64,000 bases of DNA from Amyelois transitella. Its lineage: Eukaryota; Arthropoda; Insecta; Lepidoptera; Pyralidae. The position numbers and the translations under genes are program-made. Positions 19,210 through 33,323 of this stretch are shown piece after piece; position 1 is the first letter of the stretch; every line of letters begins with the position of its first letter. The stretch covers positions 4,876,001 to 4,940,000 of the forward strand of contig NC_083522.1 in assembly GCF_032362555.1 (NCBI RefSeq). Direction: 5' to 3'. The notes beneath the pieces were generated by a model, which was given only the letters and a program-made list of their open reading frames with translations, searched no databases and was not told the DNA's origin.

Positions 19210-22103
19210 CTAAACGTTGCCTTACATACTATTCATAATTTACGCATATTTTTTACTTTATACATATTTGTAGTTAGTTTGCCACAGTAAAGTGGTAAAG
19301 TGTTAAAATATTTGTAATAGAACAATGTATTTAAAATGACGGACAATCATTATTAAGGAGCTTTTCCGAAGACTTTTATATCCCGTTTATATTGTACTAG
19401 TTCTTACCCGCATTTATTATATTACAAATAGTTGGTATTGGGATTACGCTTAAAGCCATTCTCGTAAGAATTCCGGATCACATGAATGTAGCAGCTAGTC
19501 AATTTAAAATGGTTAATAGGAAAACTGATTACAAATAATATAATTATAAATAAAACGCAATATCACGATTTAACCATACTGAATTTATTCCCAAAATATT
19601 TCTTTCCAATAACAGTGGATACTTTCAGATAAAATCTCATTTACATTTCTAAAGAATGGCAAGTTTCGATGTTGTTAAGATTCTATAAGGCAAAACAAAA
19701 TAGGATGATCACAAATTGAATAAATAAATAAAAAAAAACCGAAACAACATATATTATAACATTCTATGTATCATAAAATTGAGCCAAAGGTAAAAAAATC
19801 TTACATTTCTACAATCATATAAACAATTATATTGTCTTCTATACACCTTAATTAATTATACAGTCTGGCTTTGATATAAATATATGATTTGATCATCATA
19901 ATCACGCCATTTATCTTATCTTAAAGAGGACGAATTAAATTCCTTATAAATTATTGTTATATGACTTGATTCTAATAAACCAGTCCACCACCAACGCCCT
20001 TTTTATTTTTTACAGTCCCATATGCACCCAATATAATAACAGTATATATTAGTCTAGACTAGATAAAATAGCTGCCAGTTTTATTTATACTTGAAACAAA
20101 AATAAAACATTGTGGAACCGGTAAATTTATATTAGAGGGACACACCATATTGGTCCCTCACTCGACTAGGTAATCTACATTTTATTTAGTACCGGTATTT
20201 TTTATTACTTCATAAATTAAAAAGGTAAATGCCTAAACTAAAATTTATGAATACCAAACTATTAACTTATTTCTTACCAAGGCGAAAATACTACCTTCGA
20301 AAAAATACGGGTGTGGTCACAATTAAATAAAAATGCCTGTCATAAGCTTCATCATTCATAGCTTATTATAACGACTAGAGATTAAAATTAATTGGAATGA
20401 GCTGTGTAGTTTTTTGCATTCAGTTACAATACAAATTAATTTTATAATTATATAACGAAATGTTTTTTATTTTCCCCCCAAATTATACATTGAACCACCT
20501 TCAAATGTACGATATAAATAAATCAATAATTATGATTATTATTTATAACGAGAGATATAGCTTAATAGGTAAAGATTAATTTTATTCCTAATCTACAATT
20601 TACAGATTTATACATTCTCTATTCTATGGATATAATTTGTGCGTTTTAAAAAAGACTATAGAAAAACAAACTATACACCGTTTCCATTACAGTGTACAGT
20701 AACGATAAATGTTAATATCTATAAATTCTAATGAATGAACGTACCGCATTAATTGTTGCCAACAACATCAACGAATCATCATTTCAGCCGTAGGACGTCC
20801 AATTCAAAATAATATATGCTTTTAATCAGCAAGACTACACGAAAATCTTTTAACTCAGTCTCCTCTTGTTTGTTGCATTCTGAGCCATATAATTAAATAA
20901 AATATTTTGTAAAGCCGTAAAAATTTGAACATATGTTTTTTTACATGCAGTTACTGTATTGTATTCTGTTTTGGTTATTTGCAATAGAGTTTACAAATAA
21001 CAAGGCAACGGCGAGTGACCCTTGTGCGTGCACTGGGTCAATGAGTTTTTTTGATTTTTTTTTATGTTCCCAAAAAAGAATAATCTTGCTGGATGTGCTG
21101 TAAGTCAGTGAAGTCAAACATTTTGGTAAAGTTATAGTTAATTCGGCTAGGCCGTATCTGAAAGCTATACATAGCGAGAGTATTATTTAATTTAAACAAC
21201 ACTGTAGGCATCCATCCTATTTTGATTCATAAATAAAGAGAGAAAAAATGTATAGTTTTATTGCTTACCTAATATTTCTAATTATATCACCCATTTTCAC
21301 CTTATATTCAATACTTGAAAATACTAACAATATAATAATCAAAATAATAAAAGATTATGAAATAAAGTAAAATCGATTTTCTTAAAAATAATACTTACTA
21401 CATTGACATTATATAATCAATTAATACGAGTATATAAAACAAGAAATGAACACACTTAAAAATAGTTAAAATATATCCTTTTCCTTTACACTTAACACCT
21501 CTAACTAATATAATAATATAACATAGAATCCTTCACCATAAAAACTCGTTATAAAATTTCCAACTAGTAACAAAAGCCATTGATGGAGTCATCACATTAG
21601 AGATAATTTAATTAATCGGAGGTGATTTAGTAAAATCTCTAATGTGAAATGCGTCATGAAAAAGTTTGAAATATTTTTTAATAATTTTTGCATGAAATAT
21701 TTGACAAATTCCACTTTAATCGCAAGAGTACCATGTAGTATGTTCTCATTAATGTTCTGTTAATGAATTGTGCGGGTATAAGAATACTCGCGTTATTTAA
21801 AACAAAAGTAGCTATTCAAGGAAAAAAATATTAAAATTGATAAATTAAATATTATACTATTGTTGATAAATATTATTGCAAAATTTTCACTCACAGTACT
21901 TAAGTAACTTCCTTGCGATAATTTTTTTGCCGCTAACTTATTGGCAGCGATACCGCATAATGCACCTACAATCTACCTCAAATCCTTAACCGCAACAGCT
22001 TACAAACATACCAACAAAACACCTTATGATAATGGCAAGTCAAATATCATCTGTACAATGGCAGCCACGCGATCAAAAATGCGAGCAGTAGGAAAAGCCA
22101 CCG
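19210..22103. other. AT-rich spacer between two convergent genes
   Basis: No coding signal in about 2.9 kb. AATAAA near 19548 may end the receptor transcript. Much of the remainder may be the 3'UTR of the glycerol kinase-like gene. A small inverted repeat (13-bp arms, TCACATTAGAGAT) lies at about 21593-21645. Confidence 0.4.
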
Positions 22104-25100
22104 CTATTTAGCCGGTCCGTTTTTATGCGAGATCTTAAAACTATTCTGTGGGGTGATCGAGTTGCTACTGGAATCTGAAATGGCTAAGGATTGCGTTGAT
22201 TTGTTTTTACTGTGTCCGTACCAACCGCAAAGTCTGCGAACGGCGTCCTCCCACCGCTCGATGGAAACTTCGTAATACTTCCTCACGTGCGCGCGCGGCT
22301 TGAAAACGCAACCAATTTGCCGTAACGATTTCAACTCTTCCTTTGATTTCCATATACCTGAAAAGTTATGTGGTTCAATAAATAATTAGTAAGCACGGAA
22401 GATTTATGCAGACAAGGAATTCGTATAATGTCAATCATCTCAAAATTTTTTATTTATATTGAAAGTTGCACTCCGTCAATATATTTTCGAGATTATAAAC
22501 GACAGGTAATGCATAGCAATAACTTATACATACCTATTTAAACAATCTGTAAGAAACCCAGAATTCCCACACTTTATTCTTCACTTCACTTATCGACATA
22601 TCATCCAAATACCAAACTACTCACCTAAATGCAAGCCGACTATATGCGCACAGCCCTGAGAAGACATCTCCACGTGTAGAGGGCGCTCCACTCGCAAGCC
22701 CGTGAGGTCCGCGACCAGTTGAGCTATGAAGTCGTTGTTGGAAACTCCGCCGTCTAACCTGAAATATTAAACAAATACATTTGTTTAACTATCTTAACAT
22801 TAATTTAAAATAAGTTAAAAGCGGCCAAGTGCGAGTTGGACTCGCACACGAAGGGTTCCGGACCATCATCACGTTTGTTACTTAAATATTTATTTTTTAC
22901 ACGTTATACATTTCTACCTATTTACTGAAATCAACCAAAACTCTGCGGATGTCAGATGAAAATCGTCTTGTGTAAAAACCAGACTTACTCCATCCAGAAT
23001 CATGGTTCAAAAGCCCCACCCTAGACTCCTCTCCAGAGAGATAAGGATGTAACTTCCTCCTGTTACAAGACTAAAGAACCAGGAGGGCAAAGATAGATAG
23101 TAAATTAACTCGGTATAATTATTTTTATTCTATCATTAAGCCAAATAGCTGAACGTGGCCTATCAGTCTTTTTAAGACTGTTGGCTCTGTCTCTTTGATT
23201 ATATATATGTATGTATGTATATTTGTATATATGTAATTACTAACCTGATACAGCTGTACCGGCAGTCGGTCTCGGCGCGCACGCACGCGTACAGCTGCTG
23301 CGTGCGGAACGCGAGCGACTCCAGCACAGAGCGCACCAGGTGTGCTCTGTGCGTGGACGGCTTCATGCCGACGAAACCCGACGCCGCCGTGCCGTCGTTG
23401 TAAGGTGGCTGGAACATAGGAAAAAAAGCTTGTTATAGAATTCTATGAGTAAAAATTGTTACAACATGTATCTTTTCTTATGCTTTTAATGTTGTTAGGC
23501 GAACCAGTCTATCATAATTACAAAATATCACAATAAGAACACGTGAAGCCATAATTACCTATACAGTAAATCAGTTAAGTTATGGCGACTCCTTCATAAT
23601 TATATATACATACATACATAAAATCACGCCTATATCCCTTGCGAGGTAGACAGAGCCAACCGTCTTAAAAAGACTGATAGGCCACGTTCAGCTGTTTGGC
23701 TTAATGATAGAATTGAGGTTCATATAGTGACAGGTTGCTAGCCTGTCGCCTAAAAGAAGAATCCCAAGTTTATAAGCCTATCCCTTAGTCGCCTTTTACG
23801 ACATCCATGAGAAAGGGATGGAGTGGTCCTATTCTTTTTTCTAATGGTGCCGGGAACCACACGGCACTAATTATATATAGTCTGAAAAACTGAGAAAGAT
23901 GTCAGAAATTATGTTTAAATTACCCATCAACGCAACGACTACATTGTGGTATGAAGTACCAGCGCATAAGATATGCGGATTCCCAAAATCCAGACGCTCT
24001 TTCTTATCACAACGTGTTGTATTTTCAGGTATAGACTTCAAATATAGGGAGGGTTTGCTAAGGACACCATGTAAACAAGTTATGGAAAAATTTATTTACG
24101 GTCTGCATATCTGATAATTTGGTCACACCTATTATCAGGTAAATACCACAATTCAATAATGAATTACTCACCCCAAGCCCACTGAACGCGGGTATAAAAT
24201 ATACGCCATCTGAATCCGGAACAGACATAGCAATGTCTGCGGTTTCTTGAGGGTTTTCGAATAAACCTGAAAAATAAGAATAAAAATGGAGAATACACTA
24301 ACCTCTGATTGTTTAGAGCATCTTTACAGGATTACCACTTTTATATGTTACACGGATGTAGGTAGGAAAGTATTTAAGCGGTTGGGATTATCAAAGCGCC
24401 CTATTTGAACTTGCGAACTGAACTGTACGCTATTGTACATCTATTGATGAGCGCAATAGCAGGATATCTTTTTTGGATTTTAAATTAAATGTATCTTTAA
24501 TATGGTACTTAATTAATTTTCATTTGGTTTGATTCCTGCGCCGTCGACTACTGCTAAGGCGACTTATAAACGTGGCAGAACTGTACTAAGATGCAGAATC
24601 TATCATAATATTAGTGTAATTTTGGCGTTAAGAAGACAGCTATTTCTGTTAACATCAAAACACGAGACTTACTAAAGACAACTTTTCAATGATACTTTAT
24701 ATGCCGTGGGATAAAAAACCTTTGTGGCTTTTGAATGTCTATTCTACTTATGTCTGTGCCAACAAAAATACAAATCTTTTCTCTTTATAATATAAGTATG
24801 GATAAGTAAATTCAGAGGTCAAAGAAATTCGCGTGCTAATTAAAATAAAAACTACATACCGACCCTATGTTTAATCTACAAAACACAGCTTACCTAACGT
24901 CTGCGCCCATTTTATAATAGAAGCTGTGTCATTATTAGCTCCTTCCGCAGAATACACCAGTTCTTTCCCCAGCCTCCAGGCCACTATCGGGTACAATCCA
25001 GAAACGCTAGCATGAGGATTCGTTCCCGTGTTGATATTGAAAAAAGTGCCCGTGCCCATAGTAAGCTTGACGTCACCGACGTCGAAACAACAAGAGCCCC

Positions 25101-28100
25101 ACATTGACGCTGTTTGATCTGCCATCTGTAATAGAATTTTTATGTTTTTTACTCAAAACACGTGTTGTGTCTAATTAAGATTTAAAAAGTCATCGTTACG
25201 TATGTGTACGTTTGCGTCGACGGAAACCGTGCAGAAAAAACGCAAGACGCGCGATACGTCACAGCTTAAAAAGAGGAGTCATGGCTACTATTTACTGACG
25301 AAGCCTTCTCGGCCATGACTTTGCTATATGAGTATCACCAACATCATAATATTCCTAGGGTGTTTGTTCCGCTTGCGTCATGCTAAGGAGTCGTCATGAA
25401 GAAGTGGTGGTATGAGTGGTATGGTACATACATACGAGTAGGTACATTAAAATCGACGTGATTTTATGTATCTTTTCAGAAGGGGTAGGCAGAGACTATG
25501 TTCAATTTCTACTTTAGTGGGTAAGTTAGGTTTTTATGTGGAGCAAATCGCGTCTGACCTCGCGACCCTGTTAATAAGAAGTTATTTTACACATCTGCGA
25601 AAACCGTGTTCAAATCGGAGTCATAGTTTTCGCGTGATGTGAGTACAGACAGTCATAAATTCTAAAAATCTAATTTTTAAGCTTCTATTGGTCTCTCTAT
25701 ATCATATCAATCTTCCAAGTACAGACATCGGTCAATTTCAATTTTTTTATATGTATGGACATAAATGGATAGTATATCTCGAGCCAATAGCCGATGATGT
25801 CCTATCAAATAAAATGTATTACAGGATTAATAAAACGCAAGTACATGTGGCTCGATAACAAAGTTGCACATTTGTCGCAGATCACAGACTATTTTTGGAA
25901 CGATATTATTGGATAAGCGCAGACTAATCTAGCCAAGTTTAAAGTAATTTCTTTTCAGGCAAGCACATTCAATTTGTAGAATTAATAGAAAAATAAGGTA
26001 TTCCAGTGAAATCAAATAGACATTTTCAAGGAATCATACTAAGTTTTAATTAATTAACTGCAAATATTACCCATACATCTGCACAAATATTACCATCACA
26101 TCTGTGACCCTTGCCGAGCCAACAGTCTTGAATAGACTGAAAAGTCACATTCAGCTCTATGGCTTAATGACGGAATAGACATTTACCATAAGTAGTGACA
26201 GGTTGCTAGCGTATCGCCATTAAAATTCCCGAGTTTAAGCCTGTCCATTGATTTTATAATACATATGTATGGTAAGAGGAGCAATATGCTCCATTTACTC
26301 ATAATCATAACCATTTCTTCTAATGCCCTCTGTTATGGGCGATCGGTTTTAAGTTTCAGCTCATCGCACCGCTGCCACTATTAATTGCACTATAATCATA
26401 AAAATAGAATGATTTTGCACAATTTACAGTTGCGTTATATCGTTAAAAAGGTAAGATATGATACTTGATTAACAATTAGGATTTCTATTAGTTTTAATTA
26501 TTTAATAAAGAACTATATAACTATATATATATATATTCGAAGTTACCTATAAATAAAACAATATCTATATTTAAGAGTTAACTGCCGTGTTGATTTTATT
26601 ATAGCCAATGACAAAAAATTAACGATATCGCACGACATAAGTACGCATTTATATCAATTGTGAACTATTAATGCACAAATATGACATGAATAAACTAATA
26701 AAAAAAACTAATCAAAGTTCAAGTCTATTCTAAGTAATAATAATTTTTATTTTGAAAAGCTGCTTCGTGTATTTTTTAAAACTTCAATGCGTTAATCGGC
26801 AAATAAATATACAAGTTCATTTGCACAATTCACACAAATACGCCAAAATATTTTGAAGACTTATTTATAGCGATGAGGGTCTAAGTAAACCATAAACGTA
26901 ACTTATCACGACATTGCGATGTGTTGAAATAAGTACAGTTATATGCATTAATGTGTACTCATTATAACAGGTTTAAGGAATTATTTTAAGTTCATTGAAT
27001 TATGCATTTGATATTACTTATCAGTCTTATTTTATTTCATATTCAAAATTACTATTACATTCAGAAAATAGGTGATCGCGGGTACTTTTAAATCAAAACT
27101 GTAGCTTTAAAATAAGCCGATGACTGACGCCAAAAGGATACTACATACATAGAATCACGCTTCTTTCCTGGTGGATCTAGACTACATTTTTCCACTTGCG
27201 ATCCAATTCCTGCATACTCCTTTCGCTTCATGCACATTTATAACTTATGTAATCAAGTCGGTTTCGGGCACTGTTAACCCAACCTATCACCAAAAGGATG
27301 ATAAATACATCTAAATCGCTGTACGCTTCGTTGAAAAAGTGGAGAAATAGTCTTCCTTTATTTTTATATACATATCTACACAACACAAAAATTTTACTCA
27401 CACAGCTCCTTATAGGTATCGCCGCGCCCCATATAGAGGGTGATGTGCTTGTGAAATGATCACCGGCCGTATCTACGACGGTCGGTAGAGCCGATGCTGG
27501 GATCCGGAACAGCGTTAACGCCCAGTTAGCCCACTCCATCGTGAACGGATCGTAAAAGCCTGTTGCGGACGCTGAAGACACGTCTGTCATGTGGATTTTG
27601 CTGTCTGTGGGCAATTATGACCCTTTTCCATTAGTCTTCACTTTAAGCGCTCCAAAACATTATTATACCAACATGAAAACATATAAACCAAAGAATATAT
27701 GTAGACTCATCCAGGGGTAGGCAGCCATTCCAACTAAATTATTGAAATTTTGAACATTTTAGCCATTAACTTTGTGAATGACCAGTTATTTTGTTTTAAA
27801 GTTGAACTCAATGACTAATTTAAAACAATAATGATTGCATAAATGACAAGATTACATTACCTGTCAATTTATATAATAGCCAACAATCCAAGGTGCCAAA
27901 CATAGCGTCTCCATTGTCTGCCGCAGCCTTCAAGTCTGGTATGTTCTGAAGTGCCCAACAAAGTCTTAGCGTGGTCTGTAACAATCATACAACTTAAATT
28001 CAACATATATAATAAACTAAACCGTAACCAAATTTGTCCACCCAACCTTTATTACCCAACTTTTTTATTTTATTTTTTTGTTAAATGATAGATTTACGCA

Positions 28101-31100
28101 ATAACAAAATTTTAAAAGAAGTATAAAGAAAAGGAAAAAGTAAGATTTAACGTTTTTGGGCTGAAGGTGAAAGGAAGAAATGTAATTTGAGATACATTTA
28201 CTTCCGTGAATTCCTGCGAAATATTTATTTCACTACATTACATTGTTTTGTTAGTTCCAAAAGTCAACTTAAAAAATGTTGAATAAAAATTACAACCATG
28301 TTTAGAAGCAACTAAAAAAGTGAACGCGAGTTAAACTACGTATAAATATTAAAAATAAATTAAGTATTTTTATAAACGAAACTTAAAAATACATATATAC
28401 AATTTTAGTATTAAATATTTTTTTTAAAATCTGAAACAGAACCAAACCAAAGGTCAACGATGAGACTTGGTTATAAAGTATGCGGTTGACAGAACTAAAA
28501 TATGAGGAAGTAAGTATAAGCAATAAATACAAATGAGTGTTCGCATCGATATAAAAAAGCAGAATATATTTGGACAAAACGAACTGAAAATTCGGACAGA
28601 AATAGACCGACGTAATCATAAAGTAATACCAATACATGTGTAATTGAACAATATTATTTTAAAATTGCGATGCCCAACAGGGTTCATATTGTACCTACTT
28701 AAAAGCAGTAACTGGAATTGAATTGAACAAAATTCCAATATGCGTCCTAATTAGGTATTATCCTAATCCTAAGTAGGTATTATCATAAAAGGGGTAGAAG
28801 AGTCCACCAAAAGTGTGTGCCAGCAGCTTATCGTCCTGAGAAGTTGTGAAAGCCAGTCAAAGAACAGACTTTAAGATTTTTCTTAAAAGCGATGATCTAA
28901 CAACCTGTCACTCTTTGAATCTCAAATCCAGCATTAAGCCATTCAGCTCAACGTGTACTCGATTTTGTGAATATCGGTACATTTTCTGTTTGAACAACTG
29001 CACAAAAATAGCTTAATTAGTACTATTTCTGTTCCAAAATATTGTCGGAATATCCGCCACTAACATTTTCTAATATCAAATTAACTGCTAGTATACTAGA
29101 CATGTTTATTACTAGTATGATTAGTTTCAAAGGCATACGGATAGACAAATGAGGGGTTAACCGCTCATAATGACCGCTAACGGAGTCTATACTGACACTA
29201 ATGATGACGAGAGTTGATTAGTGTCATGAACAATGGCACAACATGATTCTTGTAGTTGAAAGGATTTCCGTTTTATCCCTATCTATCGAAATAACCCGCC
29301 GTCGCGTCGCATAGTATAATGAGCATTTAATAAGGCGGGTATAAAGTACTTACGTACATGCACATTGGTGTGCATTTCTTGCATAGATACAGCGTTTACG
29401 CTATCATTTCTTCAATCATTTAAATTACTAGGAAGGGCCTAAGTTCAAGGGATCATACTAACTAAATTATGTGAAACGACTTCCCAAGATCAGATGCGTG
29501 CTCATAAACAGAGAGAGACGGACAGAAAATTATATGTTCTATTTTTTTATCGATTGGATTCGTCATAGAATACACTGTCTGCCGGTCACTTAGCAATATC
29601 ACCCATACATATTGTCATGCCATGGTGGGCAGAGATTGTGTGATTTCTCTCGCACCTCTCATCACTAAGCACGCTCAACGATAAAGGATCTAACATTTTC
29701 TCTTAACATTTCCAACGTGTTACAGATTATGCAATTAGCTGTAACGTTTTAGTATCGATACATGATATGCAATACTTATACGATGTTTGATTGTAAATTG
29801 AAAGATTTGGCGCTCTAGTTAGCGGGTGCTTCTATTCCTTCATCATGGCTTGTGACATTCATGAGAAAATATGAAAGAAAAACTGCAAAGCTGGATGCTT
29901 AGATAACTTTTTTTTGATAACTTTAACTTTTAAAGGGTTACCTTAAAATTAAAATCTATCTTTCTATCTATCTAAAATTTAACTTTGAGAGCTATCTCTA
30001 GGATAGCCAATGACTAGAAGATACCTAATAAGGTTTAATTAGGTATCTTGTAGTTATTTCGCTTGTATAAATTAAAAAGCATTGTTTTTAATGTCAATAT
30101 CAGAATAATATAATCTTAACTGAAAACCAATTGTCTGTATAAAAAATAAATATTACTTAATCTTTCTAAAACACGTGCGGCCACATGTGAAATGTAATTG
30201 AGAATTCCTCGAATTTATGTAAATAAGTGTTAAAAAACGAATGTTATTTTTACCTGCGTGTTCATGAATTTTAATACACTGCCGGCGCGAAATCGTTTAC
30301 TCCTCGATACCAAGTAGAGTGCATACGAACCAGCCCTTATTAACTAGAACAACAAAAAGGGTTAGTTAAAGTATATAAATATAGGGAACGGCCTTGGTGA
30401 CGCAGCTCAGGCCTCAGTAGTGCGATTGTCTGAAACAGTAGGTCCCGGGTTCCAATCCTGAACAAGAAATGATAAGGAACGAAATTTGGTTGATTGGCCT
30501 GATATATTACCTTACCTAGATATATATTTTGTATTGTAACAAGTGAGAAGATGTAGTCTCGATAGTCTGCGATTTGGAAGCTAGCCTTGAAGTATGTTAT
30601 ACCATTACCCTCCTGGCTTTAGTCCTGGTTGCATCCTCACCACTATGGAGAGAATCCCAGGATATACAAGTATTATTTAGTTTGCATAGGATTCCTTTTA
30701 TTTAGTTCAAATTTATATTGAGATTAATTATATAAATAACAGGATCTTATTTACCTTCCAAATATAAGAATCATTCCACTGCTTGACTAACTGATTAGCT
30801 CTTATATCTTTCCATGTTATAAACCTGTGGAATGGTTTCCCTGTTTCTCTCGACCATGTTATGAATGTGCTTCTTTGTGTTGATATACCCATGGCTGTCA
30901 CTTGTGCTGCTGTGATGCGAGCGTCTATTGAAAATGAATTTGTTATTTATATTTAATTAGAATTTAAAATTTAATTACTTTTTTACTTTTATGGGACATT
31001 AGGTACAAACATCACTTATTAATTGTCATATCTTTTGGTTTCACAACATCACATTTCATGTCAATTGGTTGGTGTAATAAATTACTTAAAACTAAGTTGT

Positions 31101-32639
31101 GTGCAGAACAAGTGCTAACAAACTGCACTGCAGAATTTTATTTAATAGCGTCAACTTCACAATTATTCAAACTTAGAATTGAAATGTGGATAAGAATACA
31201 TTGTTATGATGAACTGATTTAATTGAAATAGAAATAATATAATTCTAAATATAGAAAATCAAATTTAAATAAATTTATGTACAAAGAGTACCAAAATAAA
31301 GTTTAATTAAGACTTTATCCTAGGTCCTATAGTAAATTCCAGAAAAAATATAGCCATAGGTCATTAACTTTTGTATGGATATCCATTCAAATTATCTTTA
31401 TCAATATTAATCTGACAAAAAGAATATTATTTTTATCAATGTTAATCTGACAAAAAGAAAGACAGATCTTTCGTATTTGTTGTATATTATGCAGAGAAGT
31501 GTATTAAAATTACAGGTTAGATAAATAGGGTAGGTTTTTTACAGGAAGTAATTGGTGTCTGATCATTGTGACATGAACTAGGGTTGTAATGCTTGTTCTC
31601 ATAGTAACAAATTCAGTTACATAAATGTGAGTAGGAGTTGAAAAACTTTACCTCCTCATAACATGTCCTCTAACACACTGAACTTATTTACTTACTGCAC
31701 ATAATATTAATTGTGTTACAGCAATAATTAACTTAGAATAGAAATGTTTAAAATCATTATTGTTTTATCAAGAGATTAAAAAATAGGTCAAGCAATATAC
31801 ATATGGCTGATAATAAATCTTATAAGAATATTTTAATCTTAGGATTATGTTTAGTGGTTCAAATGATAACTAATAAAAACACTAATTGACAATTTTATAA
31901 CAATAATATTTTTCTTGCCTTTTTATTTGTTTTAGACATCTTCAACATTTTCATACAAGATTATTTGCCTATGGACCTCATAGATAATAATGTTTCTGAA
32001 TATTTGGAGTCAACATACTTACCTTCTAGAGACTTGCGGACAACATTCACAATTGAATTCCATAATTCATCAGGGTCAATTTCAACAAATCCAGGACTAG
32101 GGTAATGAAGCACTACCTAAAACATATATTATGTCATAAAAACCAAATCGGGTCTGAGGTTTGATTCCCAGTGAGACCATAATAAAAAATTACTTTTTGT
32201 GATTACCCAAGGTCAAGGCTGTTTATCAACATAAGTTATAAACTAAAATGTGGTGTTGTTGAATTAGTAGGTATTCCATGACACAAGTTTTGAACTATAT
32301 TTCGTTTTTAGAAAAAATCTGTGGGATTATCTAGCATTTTATTATATATATTTATATTAATTTGAATGTCGAACATAACAAATTAATCAGATTACCAGAA
32401 AGAATTACAAACAGTTCACAAAGTTCACGAAAGTGAAACTACAACAGAGATTAAGGAGCTTGAAGTTATATTAAATTTCATTTAATGCATATCTTTGTCC
32501 TCTAGGTAGGTTGGCAAATGAATATCTATCGGTTTACCTGATCTGATGCTTTTCCTATTGCATCTGCTTTTGTATTGTAAATATAAGCTCTGATAGTTGT
32601 GGTACCAATATCTAAAGTAAGAATGAATTTTTCTTCCAT
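22104..32639 (-). CDS. GK5: Glycerol kinase 5-like FGGY-family kinase (11 exons, 550 aa)
   Basis: Exons (minus): 32538-32639, 32023-32116, 30755-30924, 30254-30343, 27861-27975, 27402-27604, 24894-25125, 24172-24266, 23245-23408, 22625-22758, 22104-22357. All joins keep frame (1653 nt including stop). The protein starts MEEKFILTLDIGTTTIRA, the FGGY N-terminal phosphate motif. It continues with PGFVEIDPDELW, RFRAGSVLKFMNTQ, DVSSASATGFYDPF, MADQTASMWGSCCFDVGDVK, TMGTGTFFNINTG and the C-terminal GGVSNNDFIAQL. FGGY kinases phosphorylate glycerol or sugars with ATP. The ADQTA and CCFDVGDVKLTMGTGT segments fit GK5 better than classical GK. Mammalian GK5 (529 aa) has been linked to sterol and lipid control; the insect substrate is unproven. 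It is transcribed away from CRTC. Introns carry several SINE-like repeats. Confidence 0.92.
22815..22870 (+). repeat. Repeat fragment in a GK5 intron
   Basis: Contains 'gccaagtgcgagttggactc' and 'cgaagggttccg', a recurrent phrase in lepidopteran dispersed repeats. Confidence 0.45.
22985..23105 (-). repeat. SINE tail-like repeat, family C
   Basis: On the minus strand it reads 'cctcctggttctttagtctt' followed by 'ttacatcctta' and 'ctggagagga'. Relatives lie at 30600-30665, 51065-51110 and 56870-56925. Confidence 0.4.
23120..23235 (-). repeat. SINE-like repeat, family B, minus orientation
   Basis: 'gctgaacgtggcctatcagt', 'aagactgttggctctgtct' and a (tatg)n end mirror the plus-strand copy at 23600-23870. 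Together they form an inverted pair about 370 bp apart flanking GK5 exon 9. Confidence 0.6.
23600..23870 (+). repeat. Best copy of SINE-like repeat, family B
   Basis: Runs from 'acatacatacataaaatcac' through 'gaggtagacagagccaac', 'gataggccacgttcagctgt', 'tgacaggttgctagcctgtc' and 'tagtcgccttttacgacatc' to 'tgccgggaaccacacggcac'. Sits in a GK5 intron. Confidence 0.65.
24580..24802 (+). repeat. 3' tail of a non-autonomous retroelement
   Basis: Ends 'tctctttataatataagtatggat', matching the terminus of the element at 7307-8008. The body is degenerate. Confidence 0.4.
25440..25560 (+). repeat. SINE-like repeat, family A (degenerate)
   Basis: Contains 'aggggtaggcagagactatg', as in 8240-8334. In a GK5 intron. 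Confidence 0.4.
26095..26260 (+). repeat. SINE-like repeat, family B (degenerate)
   Basis: Contains 'ccgagccaacagtcttga', 'tggcttaatgacggaatag' and 'gtgacaggttgctagcgt'. In a GK5 intron. Confidence 0.5.
27140..27290 (+). repeat. SINE-like repeat, family A
   Basis: Contains 'tttttccacttgcgatcc', 'cctgcatactcctttcgctt' and 'caagtcggtttcgg'. In the GK5 intron after exon 6. Confidence 0.5.
28780..28970 (-). repeat. SINE-like repeat, family B (degenerate, minus)
   Basis: Holds the complement of the family B phrases ('caacctgtcact', 'attaagccattcagctcaac'). Lies in the 2.3-kb intron between GK5 exons 4 and 5. Confidence 0.4.
30387..30665 (+). repeat. tRNA-derived SINE in a GK5 intron
   Basis: A polymerase III promoter-like pair is visible: an A-box region 'tgacgcagctcaggcc' and a B box 'ggtcccgggttccaatcc'. 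A SINE tail ('gcatcctcaccactatggag') follows. The cloverleaf is not intact, so this is not a working tRNA gene. Confidence 0.6.
31397..31459. repeat. Local tandem duplication of 28 bp
   Basis: 'tttatcaatattaatctgac' plus 'aaaaagaa' occurs at 31397 and again at 31432 with one visible difference. In a GK5 intron. Confidence 0.5.
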
Positions 32640-33323
32640 GATTAAATTATTTCTTGCAATGTAACTAGTCACTAAATAAATATATACGTCTGTCGTTTTA
32701 TTATCTAAACTATAAATTTATGCAAATTTTTATTTTAATATCAACGAAACAGACTTCTTTAAACGTGAGGTGAGCGGACACTGTTTTTTTTTATTTTTAT
32801 TTTGTTTGTTCTTTAAACTTAGTGATGATCACTGTCACTGTCATGGTGGCACGTGTCAGGTGCATGTCAAATGAAAATTGCAAAGCTTAAAATCCAAAAT
32901 AATACAATTAGATATTATAGGGGGTGTTGTCAGCGTGCCAAAGTTAAGACTTTGGATACTTATATGTCGTTATACATCTGGCATGGGCTTTTAAGCAGGG
33001 CTTGATAACGCTACCAAATCAACACTAAAAGTAACGATAAATAATGTTATTTTGAAAAGTTAAAGGCGTGATACCGGTAATGTAACCTTATTACGTTATA
33101 TAACGATATTAAATTACGTTATATATTTTGGTAAACTAATTAATGTTAAGGATATCGATATCAATTAACTTTATAAATAACATTACCAATTAGCGTTTTA
33201 TAATATAGGTGTTAAAATTGATCTTGGTTTGATTTTGAGAAATTGTAAATTCAATAAAAAATACCGCTGAACAGTCTTAACGATCCCTTACTGCTAATTT
33301 TACGGGTAACGTTATATACAGTG
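32640..33323. other. Divergent upstream region of GK5 and CRTC
   Basis: About 1.27 kb separates the two start codons. This half is AT-rich with many 'taacgttat'-type words between 33000 and 33210, possibly an old MITE. I see no clear TATA box for GK5. Confidence 0.4.
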
